Shown here piece after piece: positions 1 to 11,785 of a stretch of DNA of 64,000 nucleotides. The DNA is from Adiantum capillus-veneris (Eukaryota; Streptophyta; Polypodiopsida; Polypodiales; Pteridaceae). Numbering within the stretch: position 1 is the stretch's first letter; each line of letters starts with the position of its first letter. The notes below the pieces were generated by a model, which was not told where the DNA came from, did not search any database, and saw nothing but the letters and a program-made list of their open reading frames with translations. Location of the stretch: NCBI GenBank assembly GCA_014529385.2, contig CM043966.1, forward strand, positions 93,443,087 through 93,507,086. Direction: 5' to 3'. The position numbers and the translations under genes were made by a program.

Positions 1-510
1 CATTGGTCCACCTTCAAGGCCATCCAATAGGAATTGGGTACACCTTGTGGGCATCTGGGCTAGGGAGCTGACATGTGTCCCTCATTCCCTTTGTGTAAAG
101 GGAGCTTGTGTGTGTGTGTGTGTGTGTGTGAGTTTCTCTCTCATCCCCTACTTGCAAGGCTTGCCCCCTTCTATGTAGGGATTGACAAAGACTTTTTGTG
201 AGACACACTAAGCATCCAATTTCCCTAGTGTTTGGCCTTTGGACACAACCTTTGAATTTTGGAACCTTAGCATTTTGGAAGTCTTAATGGGCTGAACCCT
301 AGGGTCTTTTAAGCCCATTGTTGCACATTGCTCTTTTGAAAATGGCCCCCCCTTTGGATCCCTATTTTCCCTCCTTTGGATCCCTATTGTGGCCGGTCTG
401 CTAGCTTAACCAATGTTCTAGCTTTTTCTCCCCTGGCACTTCCCCATATTAAATGATCAGTTTAACATGAGAAAATCATTTAGGAGAATTAGATATTGAT
501 TATTATGACA
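1..510 (-). repeat. Partial gypsy LTR (minus orientation), cut by window edge
   Basis: Read on the minus strand, this segment matches the first part of the gypsy-1 LTRs (11786 onward and 19105 onward): same start, same GATCCAAAGG repeats, same CA microsatellite and same CCAAT-type unit. Its outer edge is the CA at 509-510. The sequence after it lacks the polypurine tract that would lie inside a 3' LTR, so this is either the outer 5' LTR edge of a minus-strand element lying to the left, or a solo LTR. The rest is outside the window. Confidence 0.85.
107..131. repeat. (GT)n microsatellite inside LTR
   Basis: Uninterrupted GT dinucleotide run at the place where the related LTRs carry a shorter CA/GT run (12166-12183 and 19486-19503), so it expanded from a repeat already in the LTR family. 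Confidence 0.95.
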
Positions 511-552
511 TTACAAGTTCTCCTCTTTTTCTTCTTTTCTCCTTCTTCTTCT

Positions 553-557
<5 letters not shown>

Positions 558-632
<75 letters not shown>
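558..632. repeat. (CT)n microsatellite
   Basis: About 75 bases of CT repeat preceded by an imperfect pyrimidine tract (roughly 515-557). It lies just outside the LTR edge at 510. No gene is seen from 511 to the gypsy-3 LTR. Confidence 0.97.
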
Positions 633-635
<3 letters not shown>

Positions 636-926
636 CATCACTCATGGACCCATTGGCACATGTAGACGCTATCACCATGTAGCTTGCCTCATTGCCATGT
701 AAAGTTGGGATGCAAAACTTCCAACATCAAGCCTATTCAGAGAAGTCTATCAGATCTAGGATAGCTTGCATGATGACAAGTGTAGAGCCCCACACTTACA
801 CTTTTACACATATGGAAAGCTCTGAGGACTATCACTGAGAGGAATGTTAAGGGAGAGATAGGGACCTGCTAGGCCAAGGGTCTAGAGGCCAGTAGGATGA
901 GTTTGAACCGAGCTTGAGGGTCTGCC

Positions 927-934
927 TATATAAG
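927..934 (+). promoter_or_regulatory. TATA box candidate in gypsy-3 5' LTR
   Basis: TATATAAG lies about 50 bases before the LTR end and primer site, a plausible U3/R position. It is called on sequence and position only. Confidence 0.5.
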
Positions 935-982
935 AACAAGAGGCTGGGAAGTGAGGTGGGATTCACAATGCTAATGTCACAT

Positions 983-994
983 TGGTATCAAAGC
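983..994 (+). other. Primer binding site of gypsy-3
   Basis: TGGTATCAAAGC directly follows an LTR end (CA at 981). It differs by one base from TGGTATCAGAGC, the plant initiator tRNA-Met primer site seen intact in the other elements here. From 995 to 1666 lies the leader; no gene is supported there. Confidence 0.75.
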
Positions 995-1671
995 TATTTT
1001 GAGAAGATCTAGGGCATGGTCTATTCTTGGGAAAAGGCTTGCATGTGAGGAGAAGACGATGCGTAGATGATCAACATGGTAGTGGCGTGGGCACAAGGGT
1101 TTGTGAGGGAAGGGAGGTCAAAGCAACCATTACAAAATCGTTTGTAGACTAGCTTGGCAGATTTGTGCCACCACAAGGGGTAATTTTTGTTTCTTACGCG
1201 GCCCCTGCCAACCTCTGTGTTGAGTTTTGCAAAGCTTTCTTGTTTTCTCTACACTACTGTCGTTGGCCGCCACAGCTTGGGGCTATGCTTTTACACTAAG
1301 GTGCCCCAAAGATTGGGCACCCTAACTTTTTAAAGTCCAAGGGTGCATGAACACCCACTAGCCATCTTGCCTTGAGCAACGAGCTTGAATGTAGAAGCTC
1401 CTTTGACTGTATTGGCATCACGATGATACTTGAGTACCATCTTTGCAATTTTTTGAAATTCACTAGCAAGGCCATAGAATTCTTGCAAGTTCCTCTTGAA
1501 ATTATTTATTTAAGGTTTCCTAGTCATCTTCGCCCAATTCATGTTGTCGTGCAAAGCATCCATCAGCTTCTACTTCTTATTCACGAAGGAACAAAAGTTG
1601 ACGGCTTTCAAACATCGTACTTAAAGTAAGAAGCAAATTCAGCAAGTTTTTTCATAGCTGACCGTGAGTTC

Positions 1672-1898
1672 TGTTGGAATTAGGGTTGAAAAGAAACGCA
1701 CACAGCTTGGAGAAGACAAAGGAAGCTCAAGGCACACAATAGAGAGTGTGTTACTTAGTGTGCAATGGAAGATAGATAGCCCTAGAGTGATGGGCGTATA
1801 TACAATGCTCGGGGGGAAAAACCTCTTAAAGAGGGAAAAAAATGCCCCAGCGGTCCTAGTGTGTTCACAGACATCACTACCACATGTATATGGTAACA
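1672..1898 (-). repeat. copia-1 3' LTR
   Basis: 227 bp with TG...CA ends, matching 6580-6807. On the plus strand it starts TGTTGGAATTA and ends ATATGGTAACA. Confidence 0.95.
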
Positions 1899-1912
1899 AA
1901 AATCCCCCCTTG
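1899..1912 (-). other. copia-1 polypurine tract
   Basis: On the minus strand the bases before the 3' LTR read AAGGGGGGATTTT, the purine-rich plus-strand primer. Copia-2 has the matching tract just before 49510. Confidence 0.8.
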
Positions 1913-1976
1913 GAGTGATGCGGTAAACGAGAGCTGGCACATGAGTAAAGGGAAGTGCCATGCCCTGAGGACATGA

Positions 1977-4900
1977 TCAATCCACAAAGGGGAGTAAGCC
2001 CAAAGCTTTGCGGAAAGCTTCAAGATTCTTATGAGACAATGCCTTTGTGAAAAGATCTGCAAGGTTGTCCTGTGTTGGCACGTAAGCCCAGCTGATCTCT
2101 CCTGCTGAGAGCCTCTCCTTGACATAGTGGTAATGCACCTCAATGTGCTTTGTGCGAGCATGAAAAACTAGGTTCCTCACAACTGCCAATGTGCTCTGAC
2201 TATCAGTGTAGATAGTGTTGGCAGTGTCCTGTCAAACATCCAAATCAGCCATAAGGCGTCTGAGCCATACACACTCAACCGTAGCTGTGAAGACTGCCCT
2301 GTACTCAGTCTCACAACTCAAAGTGGCCACAGTAGGTTGCTTCTTTCTCAACCATGATATACATGAACTGCCAAGCTTGAAACAAAAACCACTTGTGGAC
2401 ACTCACGTGTCAAAACAACCAGCCCAATCTTGAGTCCGAAAAAGCATGTAAGTCTGGCGGCAATGATCCCCCTTGGGATAAAACAAGCCAAGATGTAAAG
2501 TGCCACTAAGGTAGCGGAAAATCCTCTTGACAGCCTGCCAATTCTTAGACCCTGGGCTATACATAAATCTGCTGACCTATGAGACTGCAAACTCAATATC
2601 CAGCCTCATGCTGCATACATAAATGAGGCATCCAACAGCAGTTTGGTAAAGAGTGACATCAGTAGGATCGCCAGCATCATGTAGACTCAACTTCAAACCT
2701 GTTTCCATGGGACTGGAAATAGGTTTGCAATCCTCAAGTCCAAAGTTACAAAGCAATGTCTCTATGTAACTTTTTTGACACAAGGCAATACCACCATCAC
2801 ACTGCATAACTGTATACCCAAGTAATGATGCAACAACCCCAAATCTTTCATCTTGAAAGTAGCATTCAAATAAGCCTTAAATTTGGCAATATGTCTCTCA
2901 TTTGGTCCAGTGATCACCAAATCATTGACATAAAGAACCACAATGAGAAGTACATCACCCTCACGCTTTACATACAATGTGCTTTCTGTTGGACTGTTAC
3001 GAAAGCCTTGTTTGACCAAATGAGTGTCAGCTTTCTCATACAAGCACGAGGAGATTGATTCAACTCATACAAAGCCTTCTTACATCTGCACACTTTGTCC
3101 TCTTGTCCTTTTATGACAAAAACGCGAGGTTGCGTTACATAAACTTCCTCAAATATGTCACCATTCAAGAAAGCGGTAACAATGTCTGATTGATGTACAT
3201 CCCACCCAGAATGGGCTGCCAATGCACATAGAAAACGCACATTAGTCATACGACAAGTGGGAGCAAAAGTCTCTTCATAAACTATGCCTTTTTGTTGTGC
3301 ATAACCCTTTGCAACAAGTCGAGCCTTATGGCGATCGATCTCACCATCCGGCTTGCATTTCAACTTGTAAACCCACTTCGTACCAATGGATTTTTGCCAG
3401 GAGGCAAATCACATAAAGTCCATGTGTCATTTTCTATAAGTGCATCATATTCTGATTGCATGGCAGCCATCCAATTTTTTGAATTATGTGCTTCATCAAA
3501 AGACAAAGGCTCCTCAACATCATGTAAGCTAGACACAGCCAAAGCATAACAATCTGATGCATAAGATGCATGGCGAGAACCTAAACAAGTACGACTAGAC
3601 AAAGGTGCATCCAATTTACTATCACGCAAAGTGTGCACCAGCCATTTTGGCATACCTCTAGCCTGCTCATTTTCAGCCCTTTCCTCATCAAGTACATCAT
3701 GTACATCTGCATCAGCGATAGGCTGATCTGTAACATTATTAGAAACCCTCATAGGCTGTACATTTGCCTCATTGGAACTTACATTCGTATTTCCACCACT
3801 GAAAAGAGGCAACAAAGTGTCATGTGAGCTTACTTTATTGTCTCTAGTACATGACAGCAAGGGCTGAACAGAATCTTCCACAAACACTACATCCCGTGAA
3901 ACCAAAATATGTTTTGTTTGCGGATGATACAACCGGTAACCTTTGCTTTCAGCACTATAACCAACAAAAATACATTTGACAGCCTTATATCCAATTTTTT
4001 GCATTGTGTTTGTGGCACCAAAGCATATGCCAAACAGCCAAAAACATGCATGTGATCAATAAAAGGCTTTCTATCATGCCATGCTTCATATGGAGTAATA
4101 GACTGCAAAGCTTTCGTAGGATACCTGTTTAGTACATAAGTGGCACACATGATGGCCTCAAGCCAAAAAGAATGCGGCAAATCTTGACTTTTGACCATAC
4201 ATAGTGCCATTCCGTAAGTGACCTGTTTTTCCTCTCAGCAACACCATTTTGTTGAGGTGTATAAGGCACTGTACATTGGTGTTTTATCCCACAAGTAGCC
4301 AGAAATGCATTGAATTCATGAGACATATACTCCCCCCCTCGATCAGAACGGAGGGTGCCCATAGTTCATTTCGAGACATTTTCAACCATAGCCAGAAATT
4401 TTTTGATGCACATAAAAACGTCGGACTTCGCTTTAAGTGGAAATACCCATGCATGCCCGGAGTAATCATCAATGAATTTCACGAAGTACAGGTAATTGCC
4501 CAAGGAAGGAGTTTGCATGGGCCCACAAACATCACTATGCACAAGCTGCAACCTATATGTGGCCCGAACTAAACCATTCTTTGGAAACTTAGAACACTGC
4601 ATCTTACCCAAAAAACAGCCTTCACAAACATGTTTGACAGGTGCTTCAAGAGGCGGCAAAGAAGCAACCATATCAGATTTCTGCAAACACAGCAAACTGA
4701 CAAAATTCCGATGACCAAAACGTGCATGCCAAAGTTTTGCATCTGAAATAGCCCTTGAATCTGTAACAGCATTTGCAAAATTTTGTCCACACTTGTCATA
4801 CAAAGTGAGCTTATACAGCCCACGGCACAAAAGGCCAGATGCAACAATTTCATCATCAAAACTGAGATCATGAATGTACATCTGCCATCCACAAATTTGA

Positions 4901-6217
4901 CTACAAGTCTAAGTCTAGCAAGTGCAGATACAGACAAAAGATTCTTCTTGATCCCAAGTACATAAACTGCATCAACAAGTGTGAAAGAACTGCCATTAGC
5001 AGCAGTAAGCACAATCCTTCCAACTCCCTGAACGGGACAAGAGGCATTGTTGGCACAAGTGACTAAATTCCCATGAGGGACAGACTCGAGAGAGGTGAAC
5101 AATTCACGATGTGAGGTAATCTGCTTTGTAGCACCACTGTCGAAATACCACACATGTGAATCTGCAGCAACTGACAAGCATGCATCATGGACAGCAGGAT
5201 TGTAAGTGCACTCTGCGCTAAAAGCCCATTCTGCATCAACATGAGCATTACAGTCTCCTTTTACAGAAGACTCAACAATGGCTGCATTTGTAGTGGAACC
5301 AGCATTGCAGTGGAACCACCCTCTTTCTTCTTAGTCTTTTTGCCTTCAACTTAGGACACTGCTTGATTAAGTGATCATTAGCTTTACAATAATGGCAACG
5401 CAACTTCTTTTTGCCCTTATCACCATAATTGCCAGACGAAGTGCTACCAGCAGAAGCATTGGGAACAGAAGTTTTGCCACTCGTAGCAAAACCATAAGAA
5501 GTGGTTGCATTGTTGTTACCACCCTTTCTTTGAGAAGCAATAAAAGCATGTTCAATTGCACGCTGTCTAGTCCTGTTTTTCTAAAAAGTGACTCTTGCAA
5601 CAGCAATGTGCATAATGCATCAAATTTGACAATTTCTGGATTTCCTTGGGTCATAAGTCTCCAAGTACTAGCAAAAGTCTGGTAAGAATCTAGTAACACA
5701 TCAAGAACAGTCTGCACAAAAGAACTGTCTGAAATGACGTCACCTGCACAAATAAGTTTCTCATTGATATCCTTGACACTAGCAAGGAAAGTGTCCATAT
5801 CATCTTCCTCATGCATAATCTTCGACTCCAGCTCTTTACGCAGCAAAGCAATTTTAGCCTCATTGCGACTTGCATGAAGACCAGCCAAAATATCCCAAGC
5901 CTGTTTTGTAGATTTTGATGAACGGATGTGAGGAACAATGGTGCACTTCACAAACAATGCAATCAATGCATGAGCCTGCGCATCCTTAACATCCCAACGA
6001 GGTTGTTCTTCCGTAGGCAAAACAACTCTAATAGCAGCAATCCTGCATCGCCTGCATCCTCAGAACCAGGACGTACATCAATGCCCTGCACAATATTCCA
6101 GACACCCTTTGACACAAGAACATGTTGCATCATGTAAGCCCACATAGGATAATTGTCCCCATCCAACCTGTCCTCAGTAGAAAACATCTTGAACACATCT
6201 GTGTTGTTGTCAGCCAT
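1977..6217 (-). pseudogene. copia-1 gag-pol remnant
   Basis: Gag begins at 6217 (MADNNTDVFKMF). A CX2CX4HX4C zinc knuckle lies at about 5353-5400 in a shifted frame. The aspartic protease motif WYFDSGA is near 5150, the GAG-pre-integrase motif LWHARFGH near 4725, and the integrase segment near 4100-4450 includes [10 protein letters not shown] and [16 protein letters not shown] blocks run through 2760-3360, and RNase H ends at 1977 with NLADLFTKAL just before. The reading frame is broken at many points (for example near 5370, 4570, 4365, 4000, 3360, 2970, 2765 and 2580), so no functional polyprotein can be made. Confidence 0.92.
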
Positions 6218-6565
6218 GGTAAATGCTGCAAATGATGTGAAAACTACCCGAAAATAGGAGAAATGGAGCGGGAACAACACATGCTATATAGCACAAACTG
6301 TAGAAGACTGTAAGGCACCTGTTATGCAGAAAATGGCACTGACTAAAATTTTGCACAAAATGACGAAATAGCATGTGCAGTACTGCTTGTGGTGGAAACG
6401 GAGGCCGAAATGAGCCCGAATCAAAAATCTGAGCAGATTGAACTCTACGAGCTATCCCAAAAATTTTGTCGACCTGCGAATGCTTTCCAAAGCTCATTGA
6501 AATCGGAGAAAGTGAGCAGGCGTATGCTCGAGCAGCTGGCGACTAAGCCCGGGAGGATGCAACCT

Positions 6566-6577
6566 GCTCTGATACCA
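6566..6577 (-). other. copia-1 primer binding site (initiator tRNA-Met)
   Basis: On the minus strand this is TGGTATCAGAGC, two bases inside the 5' LTR end at 6580. Confidence 0.92.
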
Positions 6578-6579
6578 AT

Positions 6580-6807
6580 TGTTGGAATTAGTGTTGCCGA
6601 GAAACGCACACAGCTTGGAGAAGACAAAGGAAGCTCAAGGCACACAATAGAGAGTGTGTTACTTAGTGTGCAATGTAAGGATAGATAGCCCTAGAGTGTT
6701 GGGCGTATATACAATGCTCTGGGAAAAAAACCTCCTAAAGAGGGAAAAAAATGCCCCGGCGGTCCTAGTGTGTTCACACACATCACTACCACATGTATAT
6801 GGTAACA
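6580..6807 (-). repeat. copia-1 5' LTR
   Basis: 228 bp, TG...CA, paired with 1672-1898 and flanked on its outer side by the AGTTC duplication. Confidence 0.95.
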
Positions 6808-6972
6808 AGTTCCAACACTCCAAATTGACATTGACACTTTATTTTGGTTTGACAACTTTGATTTAACACAGCTAGTTGATTTCTTTTGCGATTACTCATT
6901 GTCGACCGATTACTATTTGGTTTCACCATACATTTTTTGCAACAAGATACTCATCTTTTCTTGCTAGCACAA

Positions 6973-9770
6973 CACATTACGCCATGGATTTCAATGTTGA
7001 CATGCATCATACTTTTGATTTTGAGAACCCTGCCCAATTTTTACCTGTTGCTACCTCGCGGTCGTTCACTCTCATGGAGGGTTCCCGTGCACCACCAGGG
7101 CTGGATGATAGCATCCAATTGCTTGATATCCAAGAGTTTAGGCACTACAAACACCTATGTCTATTTAGAGTCCAATTTTACACCGTTGAATGCGAATGTT
7201 ACTAAGATGTCAGATATGCTTGTGCAATTCATGCATCAGTCGGCCAAGGGCCAAGTTAATTAGTAGACTAGGGTTTTTGCGATCCCCATGCTTGGCAGAA
7301 GCACCCCTGGTTTGCAGGAGCAAGGCTCCAATCTGGAGGGGTCGCACCTTCTCTCTAAAAAATAGGTGGATGACTTGTCGAAGAATACCAAGCCACTGAT
7401 TTTTTGAGGAGAGGAAAAGGAGTGTAGCAAAGACACTATGAATATATTTGTGAGCAAATGAGATGGTATTCACGATCTTAAACACACTCTAAATGTAGTC
7501 AAGACACTACAACCAAGTCTAACACTAGAGGGTAAGGCCTATAAATGGTGGAGGCGCTTAAGGAGAAGTCCATCATACCACAGACATGGAAAAAATTTGA
7601 GGATGTGTTTAGAAAGGAAATTTTGCCCAAAAATGAAGTGGATAGAAATTGGTTTGTATGGGACAAGTGCTCTATGTGTCAACATAAGACATTGTTAGAG
7701 TATATATCACCCTATCATGATGTAATTCTCAAGCTCAAAGGTCTAGACACCTTTCAACAAGTGCGTGGGTTCATCCGTGGGTTGACATTAGAGATTAAGA
7801 AGCATGTTAAAACCTAGGACCCCAAGATGCTTGAGGAAGCTATAGTGTAGGCGCATATACATGATGAACCCAATGAAAAAGCATTGCATAACACACACGT
7901 TCTTGACAGTGCACATGCAAATGTACAAACACCTCATGAACATAATATGAGAAAATCTATAGAAGCTGCATTTGATGCATCCAAGAAGATTTAGGGGCCA
8001 TCTGTCTAGTGAAGATTTTGAGAAAGATAAGATGGAAAAGCTATGTTTTAACTATTTGGGGAGTGGACACGGCAAAAAGGATTGTCCCAATGAGAAATAT
8101 GTTGCCACGGTAAAGAGAGTGGTACACATGATACAATTGCTGCCTCTTGAGTCCTCCTCTCGCTTTTCCAATGTGGAAGTAACACAAACAAAGCAATGCA
8201 CAAGTGTTGTATTGCGATCTCAATGTGGTAGTCAACCTTTGTTCCACATGACCTGGTGCACGTGCATGGGTTTATCCAAGGTCACAATGTGAGAACCTTA
8301 GTAAACGATGGTGCTCTACACAATTTCATTAGCTATAAGTTAGTGAAGTGGCTCAATTTTCCCCAGATTCCTAGTTCCCGTCGCTACAAGGTAGCGACGA
8401 TTAACAAGCATGATGCCGAGACGGTGGGATACACAAGTAAAGGATTTACTAGCAGAGATTCAAGGGTATCACACGTCCTTGAATTTTCAAGTCACGAATA
8501 TGGATCGGGCACATGTGACATTTAGTCAAGAGTAGTTATACTGATTAGGGTCATCATTAAAGCATAGCTATAAGCATAACATTTCCCAATGGCATGCATG
8601 TGCTGCTATTGGGGGAGAATGATGTTCCTTCCTCATCACTTAATTGTACATTTGAACTTAGGAAGCTCTCTTCTCAAGATTAAATAGAAAAACTATTTTT
8701 GTGTTACTCTGTGTGCCATTTTTTGTCAAATGTTGATAACATTTCCTCAACGCTTTATTTTTCTCTTTCTTCTCTTTCATCTATGGCTACTTCTTTATGA
8801 CCAGAACAAGCAAATGTTGCTAGTAAATCAAAAGGATCTTTAATGGAATACAAGGATGTGTTTTCAGATGATTTGCCACCATGGTTACCACCAACGCGTA
8901 TTGTGCAACACGATATAGAAAAAGGACAATAGTATGCATATGTGTATAGATTACTATGACCTGAATGTGGTTATTGTTAAGAACAAGTACTTGCTACCAA
9001 GAGTGGATGACTTATTTGATAAACTCACCCATGCTTGCATCTTTACAAAGATGGATTTTTTATCGAGGTATCATCAACAAGTACACATTAGACTTGTTGA
9101 TAAACCCAAAATAGCTTTTCAAACACAAAGTTTGGACACTATAAGTTTTTGGTTATGCCCTTCAAGTTGACCAATGTGCCAATTACTTTCATGACGCTCA
9201 TGGATAGTGTCTTGAAACCATATCTAGGCAAGTTGTTTTTCTCGATGACAATCTAGTGTACAACCTCTGAGGAAGAGCACTTACAACATCTAAAGTGGGT
9301 GTCTGACTTGCTACGGCAAAACAAGTTATATGCCAAGAAATCCAAGTGTGATTTTCTCAAAGAGGAAATTCACTATTTGGGGCATGTCATTTTAGCCGTT
9401 GGACTCCATATGGATAAATCCAAAGTGAATGCCTTAGGAGATGGCCTTCTTCAAAAAATCTAGAAGAATTTTAGATTTTTTTGGGATTTGCATGTTTTTA
9501 CCAACGGTTCATTAGAAACTATGCTTGTATTGTTGCTCCCATTATGGACCAACTGAAAGCTAAGGGGAAAACCTTTCAATGGGGAGAAGCTCAATAGCAA
9601 AGTTTTGATGCTCTTAAGGTTGCATTAGCTACAGCTCTTATTTTAGTTATTCTGGACCCTATGAGATTGTTTGTGCTAGAAATGGATACTAGTAATTGTG
9701 CTATTGGAGAAGTCCTTCTGCAAGAGGGAAGGCCAATTGATTTGAAAGCAAGAAGCGGCACAAGAAGTGA
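6973..9770 (+). pseudogene. gypsy-3 gag-pol remnant
   Basis: Gag remnants include AYKWW near 7530 and a retrotransposon-gag stretch at 7545-7817. A zinc-knuckle remnant near 8040-8090 reads CFNYLGSGHGKKDC, with the second cysteine replaced by tyrosine. A protease-like segment near 8290-8340 contains NDGALHNFIS. RT follows at about 8930-9170 (CIDYYDLN, PRVDDLFDKL) and continues through 9240-9430 in broken frames with HYLGHVI. An RNase H start lies at about 9600-9750 (FVLEMDTSNCAIGEVLLQEG). Stops are frequent and the conserved YxDD site is not readable, so it is inactive. Confidence 0.82.
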
Positions 9771-10289
9771 CAAAGAAAGAGGTAGAGCATGGGGGAGTCA
9801 TGGTCATGAGCATATAAATCTTCGAAAGGAATCTAACTACAAAGGAGGTGGAGGTGGAGAGTGTGTTCTTTCAAAGAGGACTCTTTTCAAAGAGGACTCT
9901 AGTTTCAACTTTCCTCTACTAAGTTGGTATCTTTTTTATGTAAATACATGCACCAGCTCATTTTGCAGGCACTCTTGGTCATGACTCATGAGCATAAAAA
10001 GCTTGAAACAAATCTTTTTGTGCAATTATTTGTATAGAAAACAACCACGCATGGCTCAAAGACATCATTACCTTATCCCTAGAGATAAAAAAACTAAGGC
10101 CTTTGCCACTGGTAGTTCAAGAATCCTCTGCCAAAAGACTTACAAGGACCGTTCTTCTTAGTGAGGTGAGTTTAAACTTAAACTCATATGGGCCTTCTAA
10201 AATATGAAACTTTGAAACAAAGTTTGAATAGCTTCAGCCCCTTGTTGGTTGATTTTTTGACCCCTTTAACTATGATATGATCCTAATAA
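9771..10289. other. No gene seen
   Basis: This sequence follows an abrupt loss of RNase H homology. A short direct repeat of AAAGAGGACTCT is visible around 9872-9900. I see no supported coding region or complete element. Confidence 0.6.
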
Positions 10290-11255
10290 TATCACTGGCA
10301 ATACCTTGAGGTGGTTCCTAATGATTTTGTCCCTAAGGAAACTAACCATGAATCTTCATCTCCCGTTCATGTCCAGCTGACAAGGACCATGTTCAAGTCC
10401 ATAATTCTCCTCCAGAGAGCCCTATGGACCAGGCGAGAGGTCTATCCCCCTCTTCCTCTTCAGATTTTGAAGATGTCATTATCCCTAACACCCAAGACAA
10501 GGGGAACAGAAAGTTGAGGATGATCTTTCTATTTCCTAGCTACGGGAGAATGATAGTCTGGTAAAATCTCAACTCACCTCGGAAGCAGATAAGTCCATTA
10601 ACATAAACATGACTCAAGCAAAGGAGGAAAGACTACCTCTATCTGTTACATCCAAAAGGAAAAAGAAATCATCCAAGGATCCTGTCAGGACCTGCATTTC
10701 TCTTACCAAACCTCCAAAAGTAGTAAAAAATGAAGTGCCCCCATATAAAGACTTTCAACCTAAACTGCAAAGGCTTGATTGACCGAGTCAGAGCTCAAGC
10801 CATTAAAACTTTGGATTACAGATGCCAGTGTTAAACCTGACTATATTTTTGACTATATTTGTCTACAAGAGATTAAAGCTACTCGGCATTATCTCTTGGC
10901 CAATCTTCAAAGATTGGATGTAGGCTTCAAGTGGTTCTTTACTAATCATATGCATGGAAGAGGGAGTACCCCTAACTATTTTAGTGAAGTACAATAATCT
11001 AGTCTTAGAGGTTCATAATTCCAACGTTGGGAATTGGATTGCTATCATTTTGGACATCCCTTTCAATTAACGCTTTAGGCTTTTTCAATGCCGCAAACTC
11101 TATTTCTGAAAGGGTTGCAGCTTGGATAGACATGTCTAACCTACATGGACCTTGTACATTTGCAGGAGATTTTGATATGGTTGAGAGTGTATGTGAAAGG
11201 TGGAACCAGCTAGGGCAAGTAGTCAATGGAGATGAAAAAAATAAGTGGGAGCTCT
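10290..11255 (+). pseudogene. LINE remnant with APE-type endonuclease domain
   Basis: From about 10747 the translation follows a plant L1-type endonuclease start: NLNCKGLIDRVRAQAIKTL, then PDYIFDYICLQEIKATRHYL at about 10837-10900 (the LQE-K block). A frameshift comes near 11000, then FAGDFDMVESVCERW at about 11158-11205 (the GDFNMV block). The upstream 10290-10740 piece is serine- and proline-rich and may be the preceding linker. RT is absent; the copy is cut off by microsatellite DNA. It is not functional. Confidence 0.75.
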
Positions 11256-11330
11256 TTGTGTGGATCACAGTGTGTGGGCTTAACATTGAGACGGGATAAT
11301 AGCCTATTGTGCACCGTGCTCCACTTCTTG

Positions 11331-11466
<136 letters not shown>

Positions 11467-11552
11467 ATGGATCACGGCACGGGGGCTCAAAATTGAGTAA
11501 ATAAAATAGTCCATCGCGCACCGTGCTCGAATGCATGACTTCCCTCTCTTTC

Positions 11553-11557
11553 TGTGT

Positions 11558-11619
<62 letters not shown>
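11553..11619. repeat. (GT)n microsatellite
   Basis: GT repeat with one early TCTG interruption. Confidence 0.96.
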
Positions 11620-11620
<1 letters not shown>

Positions 11621-11651
11621 TTCTTTCACACCCAACAAGCACTCAAAAACA

Positions 11652-11654
<3 letters not shown>

Positions 11655-11740
<86 letters not shown>
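11655..11740. repeat. (CT)n microsatellite
   Basis: CT repeat of about 86 bp, ending about 40 bases before the ACACG target site of gypsy-1. Confidence 0.96.
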
Positions 11741-11744
<4 letters not shown>

Positions 11745-11785
11745 CATGAATCCAAGTGTGCATTTGTTACCATAAATAGTACACG

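Larger units (their letters stand above)
1672..6807 (-). mobile_element. Ty1/copia element copia-1, complete but frameshifted, TSD AGTTC
   Basis: 5136 bp on the minus strand, with LTRs at 6580-6807 (5') and 1672-1898 (3') and perfect 5-bp duplications AGTTC at 1667-1671 and 6808-6812. The primer site is at 6566-6577 and the polypurine tract next to 1898. It is inserted in the leader of gypsy-3. It belongs to the same family as copia-2 (45870-49736); both LTRs begin TGTTACCATAT on the coding strand. The order gag, zinc knuckle, protease, integrase, RT, RNase H identifies Ty1/copia. Confidence 0.95.
720..9770 (+). mobile_element. Decayed Ty3/gypsy element (gypsy-3), interrupted by copia-1
   Basis: A plus-strand gypsy remnant. 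A 5' LTR ends with CA at 980-981 and is followed by a tRNA-Met-type primer site. After the copia-1 insertion (1672-6807) the same strand carries gag, zinc-knuckle, protease, RT and RNase H remnants in that order, up to about 9770. Integrase and 3' LTR were not found; the element is cut off inside RNase H. The left LTR edge is uncertain (somewhere between about 700 and 780). Many stops and frameshifts make it dead and older than its copia passenger. Confidence 0.7.
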